Shown piece after piece: positions 12,483-23,035 of a stretch of 64,000 bases of DNA; the stretch's first letter is position 1; each line of letters opens with the position of its first letter. A program made the position numbers and the translations under genes. This DNA comes from Daphnia pulex (taxonomy: Eukaryota; Arthropoda; Branchiopoda; Diplostraca; Daphniidae): contig NC_060025.1 of assembly GCF_021134715.1 (NCBI RefSeq), positions 4,712,001-4,776,000 of the forward strand, in the 5' to 3' direction. Below the pieces are notes generated by a model, which was not told the origin of the DNA, searched no databases, and saw only the letters and a list, made by a program, of their open reading frames with translations.

Positions 12483-12914
12483 CGCGAATACAAATTGTTA
12501 ATCCAAACCAACGATTTTGAAAAAACTTTTCCTGTGTTTACTTTCCACATTGCCATAGCAACATGTCCTTTAACAATAGCGCCAAACCGTTTTCCGTGTA
12601 AAAGAAGGAAATGTCTTGCGGCTGTGCGCGTCATTCCGATCATTCATTAACAATAATTATTTTTTTCCTGGAGCTAGCATTTGCTACATTGCAGACGTTT
12701 TTTAAAATATAAATTGATTAAATGAAAAGACGAGCGATTGGGGTCGTTACTGTAGTAGTAGGCCTTGTCGAGTGGCAAAATAATTCAACTGCGATTTCCA
12801 TACATTTAATCCCACTAGATTGAGGGAGTTTTTTTTATGTATTATACTATGAGAAGTCTCATGTATGTGTACTAAATAATATGATTGGGACTGAGAGACA
12901 AGTTTACGCATTTT
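12240..12914. repeat. Duplicated block, copy 1: RABL2 5' region plus HIGD2A 3' end
   Basis: This block is nearly identical to 51735-52308. It contains the start of RABL2 exon 2, all of intron 1, exon 1, the RABL2 promoter region and, at its far right end, sequence matching the last codons and 3' end of HIGD2A. Copy 2 lacks 12260-12363, an internal part of intron 1. An identical 64-codon open frame (12449-12643, -) occurs in both copies, so divergence is very low. The presence of a HIGD2A tail here, without the gene, implies that this arrangement derives from a HIGD2A-RABL2 neighbourhood like the one at 52 kb. Confidence 0.85.
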
Positions 12915-13452
12915 AAATGTATGGGCACAACTTATCTTACAATCTTTCTTGGCTATCTATAGGCATTTTGAACTTCCGATGAAATGCAAAGGGAAACAGA
13001 CTTTGACTTATAAAGTCCACTCACAGACTAACTGAAGTTCTTGAATTTCACAATCAAAATCATTACTGGCATGATGTTTTAGTCAGAAACCTTAGGCCTA
13101 AATTACCTTAAACTTAAAGTGGCATTTATATCAGTAATAAAAAGACTTACCTAAATCCTGAGATTGATTGAGACACTTTCAGGATATGAAGTCACTCGAC
13201 AATTTTTTACCTGAGGATCTTAAACCTTTGGGAATTGCTTTCGTTTAAGCATGGGTTTATACGATTTACTCATTTCGCTTTCAAGCCTGTGACTTCATTT
13301 ATCTTCATTTCTTATTTATGCTCATTGTTCGTGCTTTTATCTTCATCTCACGACTCACATCCTCACTGTTCGTTCGTTGATATTTGATTCCCTTTAATCC
13401 TCAGTTTACACCATAACATTTTGTATTTCTATTGGTGCGGATCGTACATTGT
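12915..13452. other. Non-coding; probably the 3' interior of an LTR element
   Basis: No gene is seen. The pyrimidine-rich last 200 bp directly precede a polypurine tract, which suggests that they are the tail of a retrotransposon internal region. Confidence 0.35.
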
Positions 13453-13850
13453 GGAAGGGGGGGAGAGATGTTGTAATGTCTACCACCAGAATCAAGAATG
13501 CTACAGATGCTCCACTCCCATGTAGATATCCAGACCCGACTCAGCAATATACAACAGACACGACAGACACACTCAGAGTCTCAGACATTATACAACATAG
13601 TCCTTTCGTAATCTATCAATATTTCAGCCACCTTCAACCAAAAAATTTGAATTATAAATTAAATTTGGGCTATGTAAATGACATATTAAATTGCCTACCG
13701 TTGAAGCTGTTTTGGCAAATCGAAAAGCACCAATTGAGCAATCTTGGATCTCCTTGTTGTAAGCCTAATAGGCACCCAATGAAGCACCTATTAAAGCTAC
13801 TCAGACTGTCTTGAAAATTCCTTTCTTATGCATTATCATACAGTTTGCAA
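13453..13850 (+). mobile_element. LTR-retrotransposon 3' end: polypurine tract plus putative LTR
   Basis: A purine-only run (GGAAGGGGGGGAGAGA, 13453-13468) is immediately followed by TGTTGTAATG. Polypurine tract next to a TG-starting LTR is the standard arrangement at the 3' end of gypsy and BEL/Pao elements. The following 350 bp contain many CAGACAC/CAGA-type short repeats and no coding sequence. I could not find a matching second LTR, a terminal CA with a duplication, or pol sequence nearby, so the right limit is a guess and the element is at best a remnant. Confidence 0.4.
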
Positions 13851-15652
13851 CGTTCAGTTAATAAGCAACAAACATTGTTCTTTGGTAGATGGTTGTGTTA
13901 CTGCTGTCAATTCTCATCAGTGTGCCCTCACAAAAATATAATATACAACTAGTGGATACGAAACAAGTAAGATCCAATTTTGTTTCGGTACTTTTCTGGA
14001 GCTGGAGGAGATAATGGCAACTAGCGCAGCTTTCTACGACCCACAAAACCAAATTTCTAATGTTTGTTGCATGTTTCCTACAGAATTGTTTTTCGAATCG
14101 TTGGTGAAAGCCGAAAGCCCGAAAGGCGAAGCCGTATAAAAATGGAGCTAATAATTAAATAATAACATTTATTCCTAACACTAACCGCGAGTTTTTTTTA
14201 AATCTAGAACTATTGGGTGTAAAAAATGAAAAAAAAAGTCATTGAGCCATTTGAGGAAAGAAAAAAAAACCCGACGAAAATCCCTACGCATTTCTATTTT
14301 TTTGTGATATTTTTTAAGTAGGCCTATTTTGGTATAAAGGGAATAAATATAAAAGAACACACGTCTAATTGAAACTTCGTCTAATTGAGTGCATTGATTG
14401 GGCAAGGGATAAAACAAAAGAAGATTGCATCTATTCCGATAGAAGAGAAATAAAGTCTAAGAGTTTCAGATGTGTAAGAGAAGCGGACGGGGTTTTACGT
14501 GGCTGGATTTTGTGGGTGGAAAAATCAAAAATGTAATATTAAAAAAAAAAAGATGGACACGTTTGTTCGTCGGCCCTCAATGCCTTCTCGGTTTGCTACC
14601 GATCCAAACGAGCCCGTCGGCGTCAACGTGTCGGCGACGGCGGGTGGCCGCCAAGGACTTTTCTCAGCGTTGGCTCCGGCTGGCACTCCCGTGGATCGCA
14701 CTCCATCATTCCGCCCTTGCCGCATCGAAACCACGTCGATAAATAAATAAATAAACAATTTTTCCGATCGTTCATTTTTTTTCTGACAAAACCAAACTGG
14801 AATCCGATTGACTTACCGGCACTCGAGGCCAGGGGCCGGAAGCGGGTCCGACGAGTTCACCATACCGGTAGAAATCGCCCTCTGATTTCGCATCCCTCCA
14901 CTTCGACTTGATCGCCATCCTGGACGGAATCACTGAACTCGACGTTGAATCCTTGCGGAATGCTGGCCAGTCTGTGTGTGGGGCTATAACCGCTATATGA
15001 GGTGTCCTATGTCAAAGACTGTGTGGAGTAACATAATTTAAAAAAATGCCATTTAAAGAAAAAGCAAGGTAAACTACTACTAAAAAGGTAACAACTAAAA
15101 AAGAAAAATAAACCAAAAAGCGTCTCGAAAAAGGAATAACTGAAGGAAAATCTGAGCTTGCAACGCGCATACAAGTGCGTAACAATAATTTTTGTAGTTT
15201 TGGCAAAATTTGTCCATTTATGTTTCAAAATTTTTTGGGCGATGGTAAAGTAGCAAAAATAGCATTCCAAAATAGAGCATAATTTTTGTTTAATGAATTT
15301 ATCTCGTCTTTTTTATATGTGTTAACACTATTCTTTTCGAATTTTTAAATTACCAAGAAAAACCCCGCGACTTTTTGCGGATAAATCGAGGACTGGACTC
15401 GCCTAGTGGTGCTTCTTTCGGTATCGAAAAGCGCTTTGACTCTTTGACGTAATATTTTACAATTTTCATTATTATTCAACGCAAGAATTACTATTAAAAA
15501 AATACTTTTTTTTTGGAACATTCGCCAAGAGGAACCTCGACGAAATCGATCGCAGTGATTTTAGTCGCTTTGTCAAGAAGAGAGAAACCATGGAAGGGGA
15601 AAGTTCTCAACAGCAGCACTAAACAGAATAATTCATAATTTGGGTGAAGTCC
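13851..15652. other. Mostly non-coding; exon-like GC-rich patch at 14499-14918
   Basis: Most of the stretch is AT-rich with no supported gene. Within it, 14545-14748 is a GC-rich patch open on both strands: + strand reads MPSRFATDPNEPVGVNV and onward with coding-like codon use before TAA and an ATAAATAAATAAATAA tail. On the minus strand, 14918-14817 is a 34-codon open frame starting MAIKSKWRDAKSEGDF and ending at a good donor (GTAAGT at 14816). No family is recognised, and I cannot tell which strand is real. Confidence 0.35.
14817..14918 (-). CDS. Possible 5' exon of an unknown gene
   Basis: The exon candidate begins with ATG at 14918-14916, codes for 34 residues rich in charged and aromatic residues (KSKWRDAKSEGDFYRYGEL) and ends at a strong splice donor GTAAGT. 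I do not recognise it. The next GC-rich patch at 14748-14545 is a possible partner on the same strand, but no clean acceptor joins them in phase. The alternative is a chance open frame in a GC-rich remnant. Confidence 0.25.
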
Positions 15653-15665
15653 AATATGGATAGAT
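15653..15665. repeat. Left target-site duplication of the LINE (13 bp)
   Basis: AATATGGATAGAT occurs here and again at 21377-21389, exactly at both ends of the LINE. A perfect 13-bp duplication shows target-primed insertion and little decay since. Confidence 0.9.
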
Positions 15666-16136
15666 TTTTTTTTTTTTTTTTTTTTATTGAAAGGCCTACT
15701 CAGTTTTGAGTGTTGCCTTAGCTCAGACCATACAGTTACAGTGCTCATGTGTCGTTGTGATTAACATATAAAATTATTACAAAGCTATACAATCAGTTTA
15801 AAACTATACGGGAGCAGAATAAAACAGCACGTTAGTACAGAGGTTTTGGAGTCACAAAAGAAGGAGCAAGAAATCATTTAAGAGATATCGTATAGGTTTT
15901 GCGCATTGACGAGTGACAGGGAGAAGGTAAGACCGGCAAGAAGACGGAGAAGAGAGAAGGAAGAGAGCGAGGGCAGAACGAGAGCAGACGAGCTGGAAAA
16001 GGCAATGGCTTGGAGGGCATTTGTTTGATTCGCTAGTGACGGGTAAGACGAATATTCGTGGTGGGCTTTATGTTTGTTGCGAGCTGAGAAGTTAAGAATG
16101 TTGTGAAGAGAGAGAAGTTAAGATTTGTGATGGGCT

Positions 16137-19100
16137 TTATGTTTGTTGCGATCTGAGACTTTGGGCGGTACTACATATTTTTATTTTTAACCTTTCGGTC
16201 TTCAGGATGAAGTCTTTAAACTCTTTCCATATGTGCCGGAACTTTGGGATGTCCTCTAGCGATGGTGGAAACGCTTTGTTGCAGCTTGAGCACGCCTGGA
16301 TGAGGTGTGATCTTTGACTTGCGTATCGTGCACAGTGGAACAGGAAATGTTCCACTGTTTCGTCGCCATGGCCACACTCACACTGCGGTGATGAGGTTGT
16401 TTTGATGAGATGGAGATGGTGATTTAGTCTGCAATGCCCCGTTAGGACTTGGGTTATTTCCTGATGTATGTAGCTTCCATTTAGGCAGCTGGCGTCCGAT
16501 GGTCGCGGGAAAAATCTTCTTGTGTGTGTTCCTGTTTTGCTGCCGGCCCACTCGTCACTCCACAGCTTTTGAATTTCCGTCTTGATATTATCTTTGAGAA
16601 GTTCTATTGACCAGGGTTGATCTTTAGTTACTTGAGAGCCAAGATCGAGGACAGCTTTTGCTGCTTCTTTTGCGAGGTCAATACCTTCTGCTTCTTTAGC
16701 GACTAGATTGAGATGAATGTGGTCCCGATTGTCGTAGCATAGCTTTCTACAGGTGATTGCTGCTTCGTTCAGTTTTTCATTTTTAGTGCAGTCCTTGAGG
16801 GCAGGGACAGATTTGCAAAAAATATTGCAGCTAGTATAGTTGCTCTTATTTGCAACAGCATATTGTAGTGCAGCTAGCAGGCCTAGGATTTCCGCCTGGT
16901 TTTCAGTTGTGTTTGCGGCTAACTTCTCTTGTGCGGTTTGGACGACTACCTTTGATGCACAACAGACAATCCCAAGTCCGACTCCTGCTGTAGATTTGTG
17001 GCTTTTAGTGTAGATGGCCAGGCCGTTTTCTTCTGGTGGAAGTGTAGTTTCATCTTCTGATCTGTAGTTCAGTTTGCTCAGCTCCCATGGTGGGTGACTT
17101 CGCGAGTGGAATTTTCGCGTGCTGTCCATTGTTTGATCGAGTTTTTGTTTATGCAGTACCGCACCAATAGTTGCGGCAGAGGAGGGAGAAAATTCGACAT
17201 GTTTATGAGAAAGATAATAATTGACAGAAAATTCAAGGATTTTTAGCTCGATAGGTAAGAAATTTGAAATAATTAGAAGGGAATTTAAGGGCACATTTTT
17301 TATTTAGCGATCGTGTGATGCATTTGAGCATTGATCTTTGAACAGTTTGCAATTTGGTCTTGTATGATTTGATTAGAATAACACGACACCACACTGAGCA
17401 TCCATAAAGGAGTTTGGGTACAATAATAGTTTTGTAGAGAGTGACCAGTTTTTTTGTGTCTAAACCCCAGGTGCGCCTTAAACATCTCCTCAGAATGTGG
17501 ATTTGTCTTTGGGTTGCCCGACATTTTTCCTCAATATGTGACTTCCAACTGAGTTTGGTATCTAATTCGAAACCGACAAACTTGGAAGTCGCAGAGGGTG
17601 AGATAATGTTTTCTTTGATTTTAAAGTTACATGGCTCTATTGTTCTTTTGTTTGAGAAAATCATGAGAATTGTTTTGAGTGCGTTTATATCTAATAGATA
17701 GCGATCACATTTTGCCACGGTGTCGTTAGCTATTAGCTGTAAATTGCTTATGGCAATATCAATAACTTTGTGCCAGCAGACGATAGCAATATCGTCCGCA
17801 TAGCCAATTATTTTATAGGGGAAAGGATACGACATACTTATGAGCTCTTCCGCCAGGATGATCCACAAGAATGGAGATAGGACTCCGCCCTGTGGGCACC
17901 CTATTTGTATTGAGCATTTGTAAAGTCCCTGATTTGTTTTGATTATCGCGGTCCGATCCTTGAGCAGGCTTGCGATTATGTCAATGAGATAGAGTGGGCA
18001 CTTCCTTTTGGTCAGTGCTGCCAGTATCGCTGCCGGCCAAGCCCCATCAAACGCCCCGCTTATGTCCAGAAAAACCGCTGCTGTGTAACCTCTGATTTCA
18101 CGGTTTGTCTCGATTGTGCTGACCAGAGAATGCATGGCACTCACTGTTGACCTTCCTTGACGAAATCCATGCTGACTCTCTCCAAACCATTTCTCTGTCA
18201 CCGACATCCATGTTAGCCTATTGTAAATAATTTTCTCAAATATTTTACCAAGGGAATTCAGAACACTAATAGGTCGGAAGCTTTTAACATTTTTATATGA
18301 CTCTTTATTGGGTTTTTTAAGTATAGTTACCTTCGCGTCCTTCCATTGCTTAGGATAGTATTTGAGGTCTAAGCACTTATTGTATAAGATCCGGAGGGTA
18401 TCAGCTAGTAATGAATATACCTCTTGTATAATTGAGATTGAGATCCCATCTGTGCCCGGAGACGAGCTTGCGTTTAGTGCGAAGACTGCTGCTTCTACTT
18501 CTTCACTTGTAATGGTTGGTTGTACTTCATTTGCGCTTGCTTTCTTGTAGTTTGCATACGTGTTGATAATTTCTTCCTGCTCTGGGCCAATTGGTTTTGG
18601 GGCAGGAAAAAAGCTGTTACCTAGCTCTTTGATTATCTCTTCTTCTTCCGTCATAGACCTTCCATCCACAACAAGTTCCGTGGGCACTTGGCTGGTGTTC
18701 TGGCTATTGGACAAGATTTTTAGGCTCTTAAATAAGTCCTTATTCATGTTTATAGTGCAAAAGTTCTCGAACGCTTTTCCTTTGCTTTTTCTTAGCACTT
18801 TTTGATACATCCGTTTGGCTGAGCGGAAATTTGTTTCTTGCGGTGAACACTCTTTACTGGTACGTTTCCTCTCCTTGATGTTATTGGCTTTGAGAAATTT
18901 TTCATACTTGGCCGTTGCAGTGCGCATCTCCGCCTTCAGTTTATCCAGTTCCGGTGTCCAAAAATCTAGTTCGCTTTTGCTCTGTTTGTTTCTTGGCAGT
19001 TCCGATTTAATTGCACTATTACCTATAATTGAAGTTATATTATTAACGATGCCATCTAGGTCTGCTTCGCTTTGCAAACCGTCCCAATTTACATTTAGAT

Positions 19101-19891
19101 TACACAGCTCACTATCCAATGTTGATCTTAGTTTACTTATCTATGTTGGTCAATTTTGGTACTTTTGGTTCTTTTGATTGTCGGTTTGGTCGGCCAACCA
19201 TAAGTTCAAAGTGTATGTATGGGTGGTCGGAGAGGGATACAATGTTCAAGAATTTCCACCCCGAAATTTTTACCTTGTCTCCATAAAGTGTGACATCCAC
19301 TTTAGAAATTTTTAAGGGAATATATTCTAGTTTGGAATTTGGGACGTTAGCAACATTCAAGTTATTTTTAATAATGAGGTGTTCAAGTTCTACTCCCTTC
19401 TTGTCTGTGCGACTACTTCCCCAGAGCTTATTTTTTGCATTGGCATCCATACCTATTATTGTTGTTTTGAAATGATTAAAATTAGGATTATTAAAAATGT
19501 TCATTACTGCGTCCAATTTGCTATTTGATGGCCTGCAGTAGATTGAAAAGATAAAGATTTGCTCATCAACATTTATTTTAATACCTATGCATTCATTGCT
19601 TACCGGGTTTGGGACTGTTTCCACCATAATCGTTCGTTTAGTTAGGATTATGGCTCCATAGGCATGATCTTTCCTATCAAGGTTTTGATGGACGATATAG
19701 TTATCGGGAACCGAAGGGACATGCAATTCATTATTAAAAATATTAATACACGCATAGGGTTCTTGGATAAGGGCAATGTCAATACGTAGGTCTACAAGAA
19801 TTTTAAAAAAGTGTAGTGATGCCGTTTTGGAATGTTGTAGGTTAATTTGTATGCATTTTAGATTATTTAAGTTGTTAGGTTTCTCTGTCAT
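16137..19891 (-). pseudogene. LINE ORF2: endonuclease, reverse transcriptase, RNase H; two frameshifts
   Basis: ORF2 would nick target DNA and reverse transcribe the element RNA. Segment 19891-19133 is an apurinic-type endonuclease with LIQEPYA, GMDANAKNKLWGS and the SDHPYIHFEL active-site end. Segment 19119-17233 is the reverse transcriptase with FRPISVLNSLGKIFEKI, GFRQGRSTVSAMHSLV, FLDISGAFDGAWP, GCPQGGVLSP and the catalytic GYADDIAIV. Segment 17294-16137 is RNase H-like followed by HCRLNHHLHLIK and a C-x-C-x4-ETVEHFLFHC motif, as in the R1/I group. Each junction is a one-base frame change (near 19133 and near 17290), so no single protein is made unless these are sequence errors. In the RNase H segment the two positions normally Asp read Lys (IYTKSHKS and IFCKSVPAL), while the Glu (AEILGL) remains. 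Ends at TGA/TAA near 16137. Confidence 0.9.
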
Positions 19892-21073
19892 TTATGATAA
19901 GAGTTTTTTGAGCCTATCTACTGCCTTAATCCGCTCCGGGCATTTTGGGTCATCCGATTTATGCTTACCATTTTTACAGTTAACACACTTGAACTTACTG
20001 TCCAGATGCTCACATTCTTTTGTTTTGTGTGTTTTCTCTGCGCACTTTCCACAGACTTCTGTCTTTGATGGGCAGTTGAGAGAGATGTGGTCTAGCTTAT
20101 GGCACTTAAAACACGATCTTATTTCCCGGTTGAGATTCATTTCTTTAATGTTGAGTTTCTTGAAGCCATTGATATTTGTATGGATTATACCTGCTTTTAG
20201 GATTGCTACTTGCGTCTTCTTGGATGTCACATAAATTTTTACATGTCCCTTTTCTCTGGACAGAATTTTGATGCTGCTTATGTTGCCTCGCAACAGCTCG
20301 TTCCGGTATTCGATTTCAGTTTGAAGTTCCTCTAAATCATTTGTTCCGGTGGCAAAGGCAACAACCGGGTAATTAAATTTCTGTTCTGCGATTGATTTTA
20401 CCGTCCCGGTTAGTTTAGGGTCTTCTTTTATAATCTGTTCTGCTTTCTTGGCATCTGCTGCATTGTTGAAAACTAGGCGGGCTTGGTTGTTCCTCTTTGA
20501 GAAGTGTTGGAGTGTCGGCCATTGTTCGTTGCTTTTAAAAAACTGATCCATTGACTTACCATCCAGATTGGTGGTATCTAATTCCGGGTCCAGCTTAGCT
20601 ATTAACGTTACTGATTTGGCCGCTCCAGCGAAGGATGCTGGTTTCGAGGCCCCAAACGGAGTTATGCTGTCTTGTTGCCCTGTTTCGTCTTTCTTAAAAA
20701 TCCAATCAAGAGTACCTTTGCCGATTTGGATGTGGATTTTGTCCATTTCAGTTTGTAGCTTGTTGTACTTTTCTGCTAGATCAACATTTTCTGCTTCTAG
20801 TTCTTGGATGATGCTAATAAAGTCTTCTGGAGCCATTTTGCTAAAATCTCTTTCACTTTCTGTTCGTTGTCTCTTCTGTGAAGTGCTACTGTTTGATCTG
20901 TCCCTTGATCGCAAAAGAGAGCAAATGTTTTTGCACTGTTTTGAGCAGTACTTGTAGTTACCTGGGCCTAATTGTATGAGTTTCTTCTGACAGTTCCTGT
21001 GCATGCATTTTTTCCCCCCACCGTTAACCTCCCCTGCTGTCCCTTCCAGATCCATTCCCTCGTCGTCTGGCAT
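19892..21073 (-). CDS. LINE ORF1, Gag-like RNA-binding protein with zinc knuckles
   Basis: The intact 393-residue ORF1 starts MPDDEGMDLEG. It has an N-terminal cysteine cluster (CMHRNCQKKL to YCSKQCKNIC), a coiled-coil-like segment (IIQELEAENVDLAEKY), a central domain that may be RRM-like, and C-terminal knuckles: CFKCHKLDHISLNC, CGKCAEKTHKTKEC and CVNCKNGKHKSDDPKC. Such proteins coat the element RNA and help its return to the nucleus. The stop codon is directly followed by the ORF2 ATG. It has no disabling mutation, unlike ORF2. Confidence 0.9.
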   Translation of the reverse strand: MPDDEGMDLEGTAGEVNGGGKKCMHRNCQKKLIQLGPGNYKYCSKQCKNICSLLRSRDRSNSSTSQKRQRTESERDFSKMAPEDFISIIQELEAENVDLAEKYNKLQTEMDKIHIQIGKGTLDWIFKKDETGQQDSITPFGASKPASFAGAAKSVTLIAKLDPELDTTNLDGKSMDQFFKSNEQWPTLQHFSKRNNQARLVFNNAADAKKAEQIIKEDPKLTGTVKSIAEQKFNYPVVAFATGTNDLEELQTEIEYRNELLRGNISSIKILSREKGHVKIYVTSKKTQVAILKAGIIHTNINGFKKLNIKEMNLNREIRSCFKCHKLDHISLNCPSKTEVCGKCAEKTHKTKECEHLDSKFKCVNCKNGKHKSDDPKCPERIKAVDRLKKLLS

Positions 21074-21376
21074 GCCAGTTAACGGGGACGTTCCAGGTAG
21101 ACTAGCAAGGTATTCTCTGGCTTACCCACAACAATGAATTCTGCCTGAGGCAGAATATGAGTGGGTCTGTCAGAGTAGGCCTTCAGTTGGGAAGATTATT
21201 ATTACACTGGCAGAAAGTATCCAAAGAGTCACACAATCGATGCACTTGGAATCTATCTCTTATTTGAGCCTAAGCTCACTATACAGGTGTCACTTTTTTA
21301 TTTGAAAATTTACTGTAGATGAGAGCTAAAATATACGATATGTGTCTTATAGCAGACGACGTAAAGCCAATTTTCA

Positions 21377-21389
21377 AATATGGATAGAT
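21377..21389. repeat. Right target-site duplication of the LINE (13 bp)
   Basis: This is the second copy of AATATGGATAGAT, next to the 5' end of the LINE. It identifies the pre-insertion site as one AATATGGATAGAT between GTGAAGTCC and AAATAGATG. Confidence 0.9.
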
Positions 21390-21480
21390 AAATAGATGTA
21401 AGCCGCTTTAACATAGACCTCACCGTCTTCAAACGAAAAGAACATAATACATTTCATCGTATTTCTGATGACAAAATCAA

Positions 21481-21977
21481 CAGGGTTGGGACTATCGTTC
21501 CGATACTCGATGAAAACGTCATCGTAATTAGTTTTTTAAAATTTCCCGATTATCGGCCGATATATTTTTTAATTGTCATCGATCGATAATCGGAAAACTA
21601 TCGATCAATGAAATAGCCAATACCGATAGTTTTTTTTTTTTAATTTACGAGTAGCAGACATAAAATTAGTTAGTATACGTGTTTCAACTCAGAATGAGTA
21701 AAACAAAAATTTATGTTCATCCTCAATTTTTTACCTATCATGGCCCAGCAGAAAAGGCTGGGAATTCGCATTTTTTTCCTGTGATTAAACTGAGCAGAGT
21801 GTCATGCATTTTTGGAAATTTTTATGTTTTTTTTTTTATTTTCATCGCAAAATCATCGTTCATCGCGATACCGATACTTTTTTTTGCATTATCGGCCGAT
21901 AATCGAAAATAGAAAAAATGGTGGGTATCGGTATCGTTATCGAAAATAGTTTTTCGAAGTATCGGTTCCCAACCCTG
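21481..21977. mobile_element. Non-autonomous hAT-like element (MITE), 497 bp
   Basis: The element begins CAGGGTTGGGA and ends TCCCAACCCTG, an 11-bp terminal inverted repeat of the hAT CAGGG type. The flanking octamers AAAATCAA and AAAATTAC agree at 6 of 8 positions, which fits a decayed 8-bp duplication. The interior is rich in CGATAATCGG and ATCGGCCGAT palindromes near both ends. It has no coding capacity. Confidence 0.75.
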
Positions 21978-22177
21978 AAAATTACAATGCCCACAGCACT
22001 TAGGACTACACGCGGCATTACATAGTTTTTCACCACGGCTCTTTTCTCATCATGTGTATCTATGGTGACTCCTTTCAATAAACAAACATATTTCAATCAA
22101 ATCTTTCTGACATTCTCTGTTGCCAGATTTTTCTGGATCTTTCTTGTTGAGGACTAGAACAATTGATGTTTCAACTA

Positions 22178-23035
22178 GGGGAGACCGGACCCATCTTGGA
22201 CAGTCGCGGTTTTTCCCGCATATCTCCCGATCCCCTTAGGCAAAAGAGTTTTTTTTTTGCTAAGGTCATTCTTTGGCCTTGCCCCCACCCCCTTGATTTT
22301 TTTAAAATGTGTAACTTTAAAATTTAAGAACTTACATTGATTTCCATTTTTCGGTATTTTTTTACCGATCCGGGGTGACATTAGACAGGGGCCTGTACCA
22401 AGTTGGACAGGGTATTAAAAGAGGGATAGTATGAATTAAAAATTATGAAAAAATCAGGAAATGTAGATGGTAATGTAGTTTAACCCCAAACAAATTTTGG
22501 AAATTATATCTTTAAAACTGAAAAAGTTTTCTTAAAGGGAAAGAATTACAACTTTTAAATGGGGCGAGATGGGGAAAAAATGTAGGTGGCGCTGAAGTCC
22601 ATATATTACCCATTGTCCAATATTACCCCATGGAACTGTCCAAAATGGCCCCCTCATGCCCCCCGCAAATTCATTAATTGTAGGTACACCAAAGCACCTA
22701 AAAATAATTTTCTTACACACAATTATAAAGGATAAACTGTTTTACACACTGATGTGTTTTAAAATTTTTTTACTCAAACAAACTTGGAGCAAGATCAATA
22801 ATTCGGGTGTAAAATTATGCAATAATTTATCGTGTTTTTTTCTCCTCCTATAACTCCCGTTCTACTGTCGGGAAATTAATTAAACTACACAGGATCCAGC
22901 ATCATCACATCTAGAACAATTCGTGTGAAATCTAGAATTTTAAAGCAATTTTTACTATATTTTAAGAGTCTTAAAATATAGTAAAAAAGACACTGTCCAA
23001 CTTGAAACAGTGTCCAACATGGGTCCGCCCTCCCC
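22178..23035. mobile_element. Non-autonomous TIR element with TA duplications, 858 bp
   Basis: GGGGAGACCGGACCCATCTT at the left end matches the complement of the right end (GGGGAGGGCGGACCCATGTT) at 22 of 25 positions, counting the following TGGAC shared by both. TA flanks both ends (22176-22177 and 23036-23037), as expected for the Tc1/mariner type. TTGGACA motifs recur inside. There is no transposase frame. The superfamily is inferred only from the TA flanks. Confidence 0.7.
22949..22987. repeat. Perfect 19-bp inverted repeat with one-base loop
   Basis: TTTTTACTATATTTTAAGA is followed by a single G and its exact complement (TCTTAAAATATAGTAAAAA). It lies inside the 22178-23035 element about 50 bp from its right end. 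It is AT-rich and could extrude as a cruciform or form an RNA stem. Confidence 0.85.

Larger units (their letters stand above)
15666..21376 (-). mobile_element. Full-length LINE (non-LTR retrotransposon), RNase H-bearing, I/R1-like
   Basis: The element is 5.7 kb on the minus strand and is bounded by the 13-bp duplications. Its 3' end is the T run at 15666-15689, the complement of a poly(A) tail. From its 5' end it carries about 300 bp of leader, ORF1 (21073-19892) and ORF2 with endonuclease, reverse transcriptase, RNase H and a terminal CCHC-type motif. The ORF1 stop and the ORF2 start abut (TAAATG), which suggests reinitiation. ORF2 is broken by two frameshifts. The domain order ORF1 with CCHC knuckles, EN, RT, RNH places it in the I/R1/Loa group; I do not go further. 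Confidence 0.93.

Noticed and set aside
12449-12643. 64-codon minus-strand frame identical at 51840-52034, looking like a conserved gene
   Set aside because: It overlaps the RABL2 5' region in another frame; the identity is explained by duplication of the block, not protein conservation.
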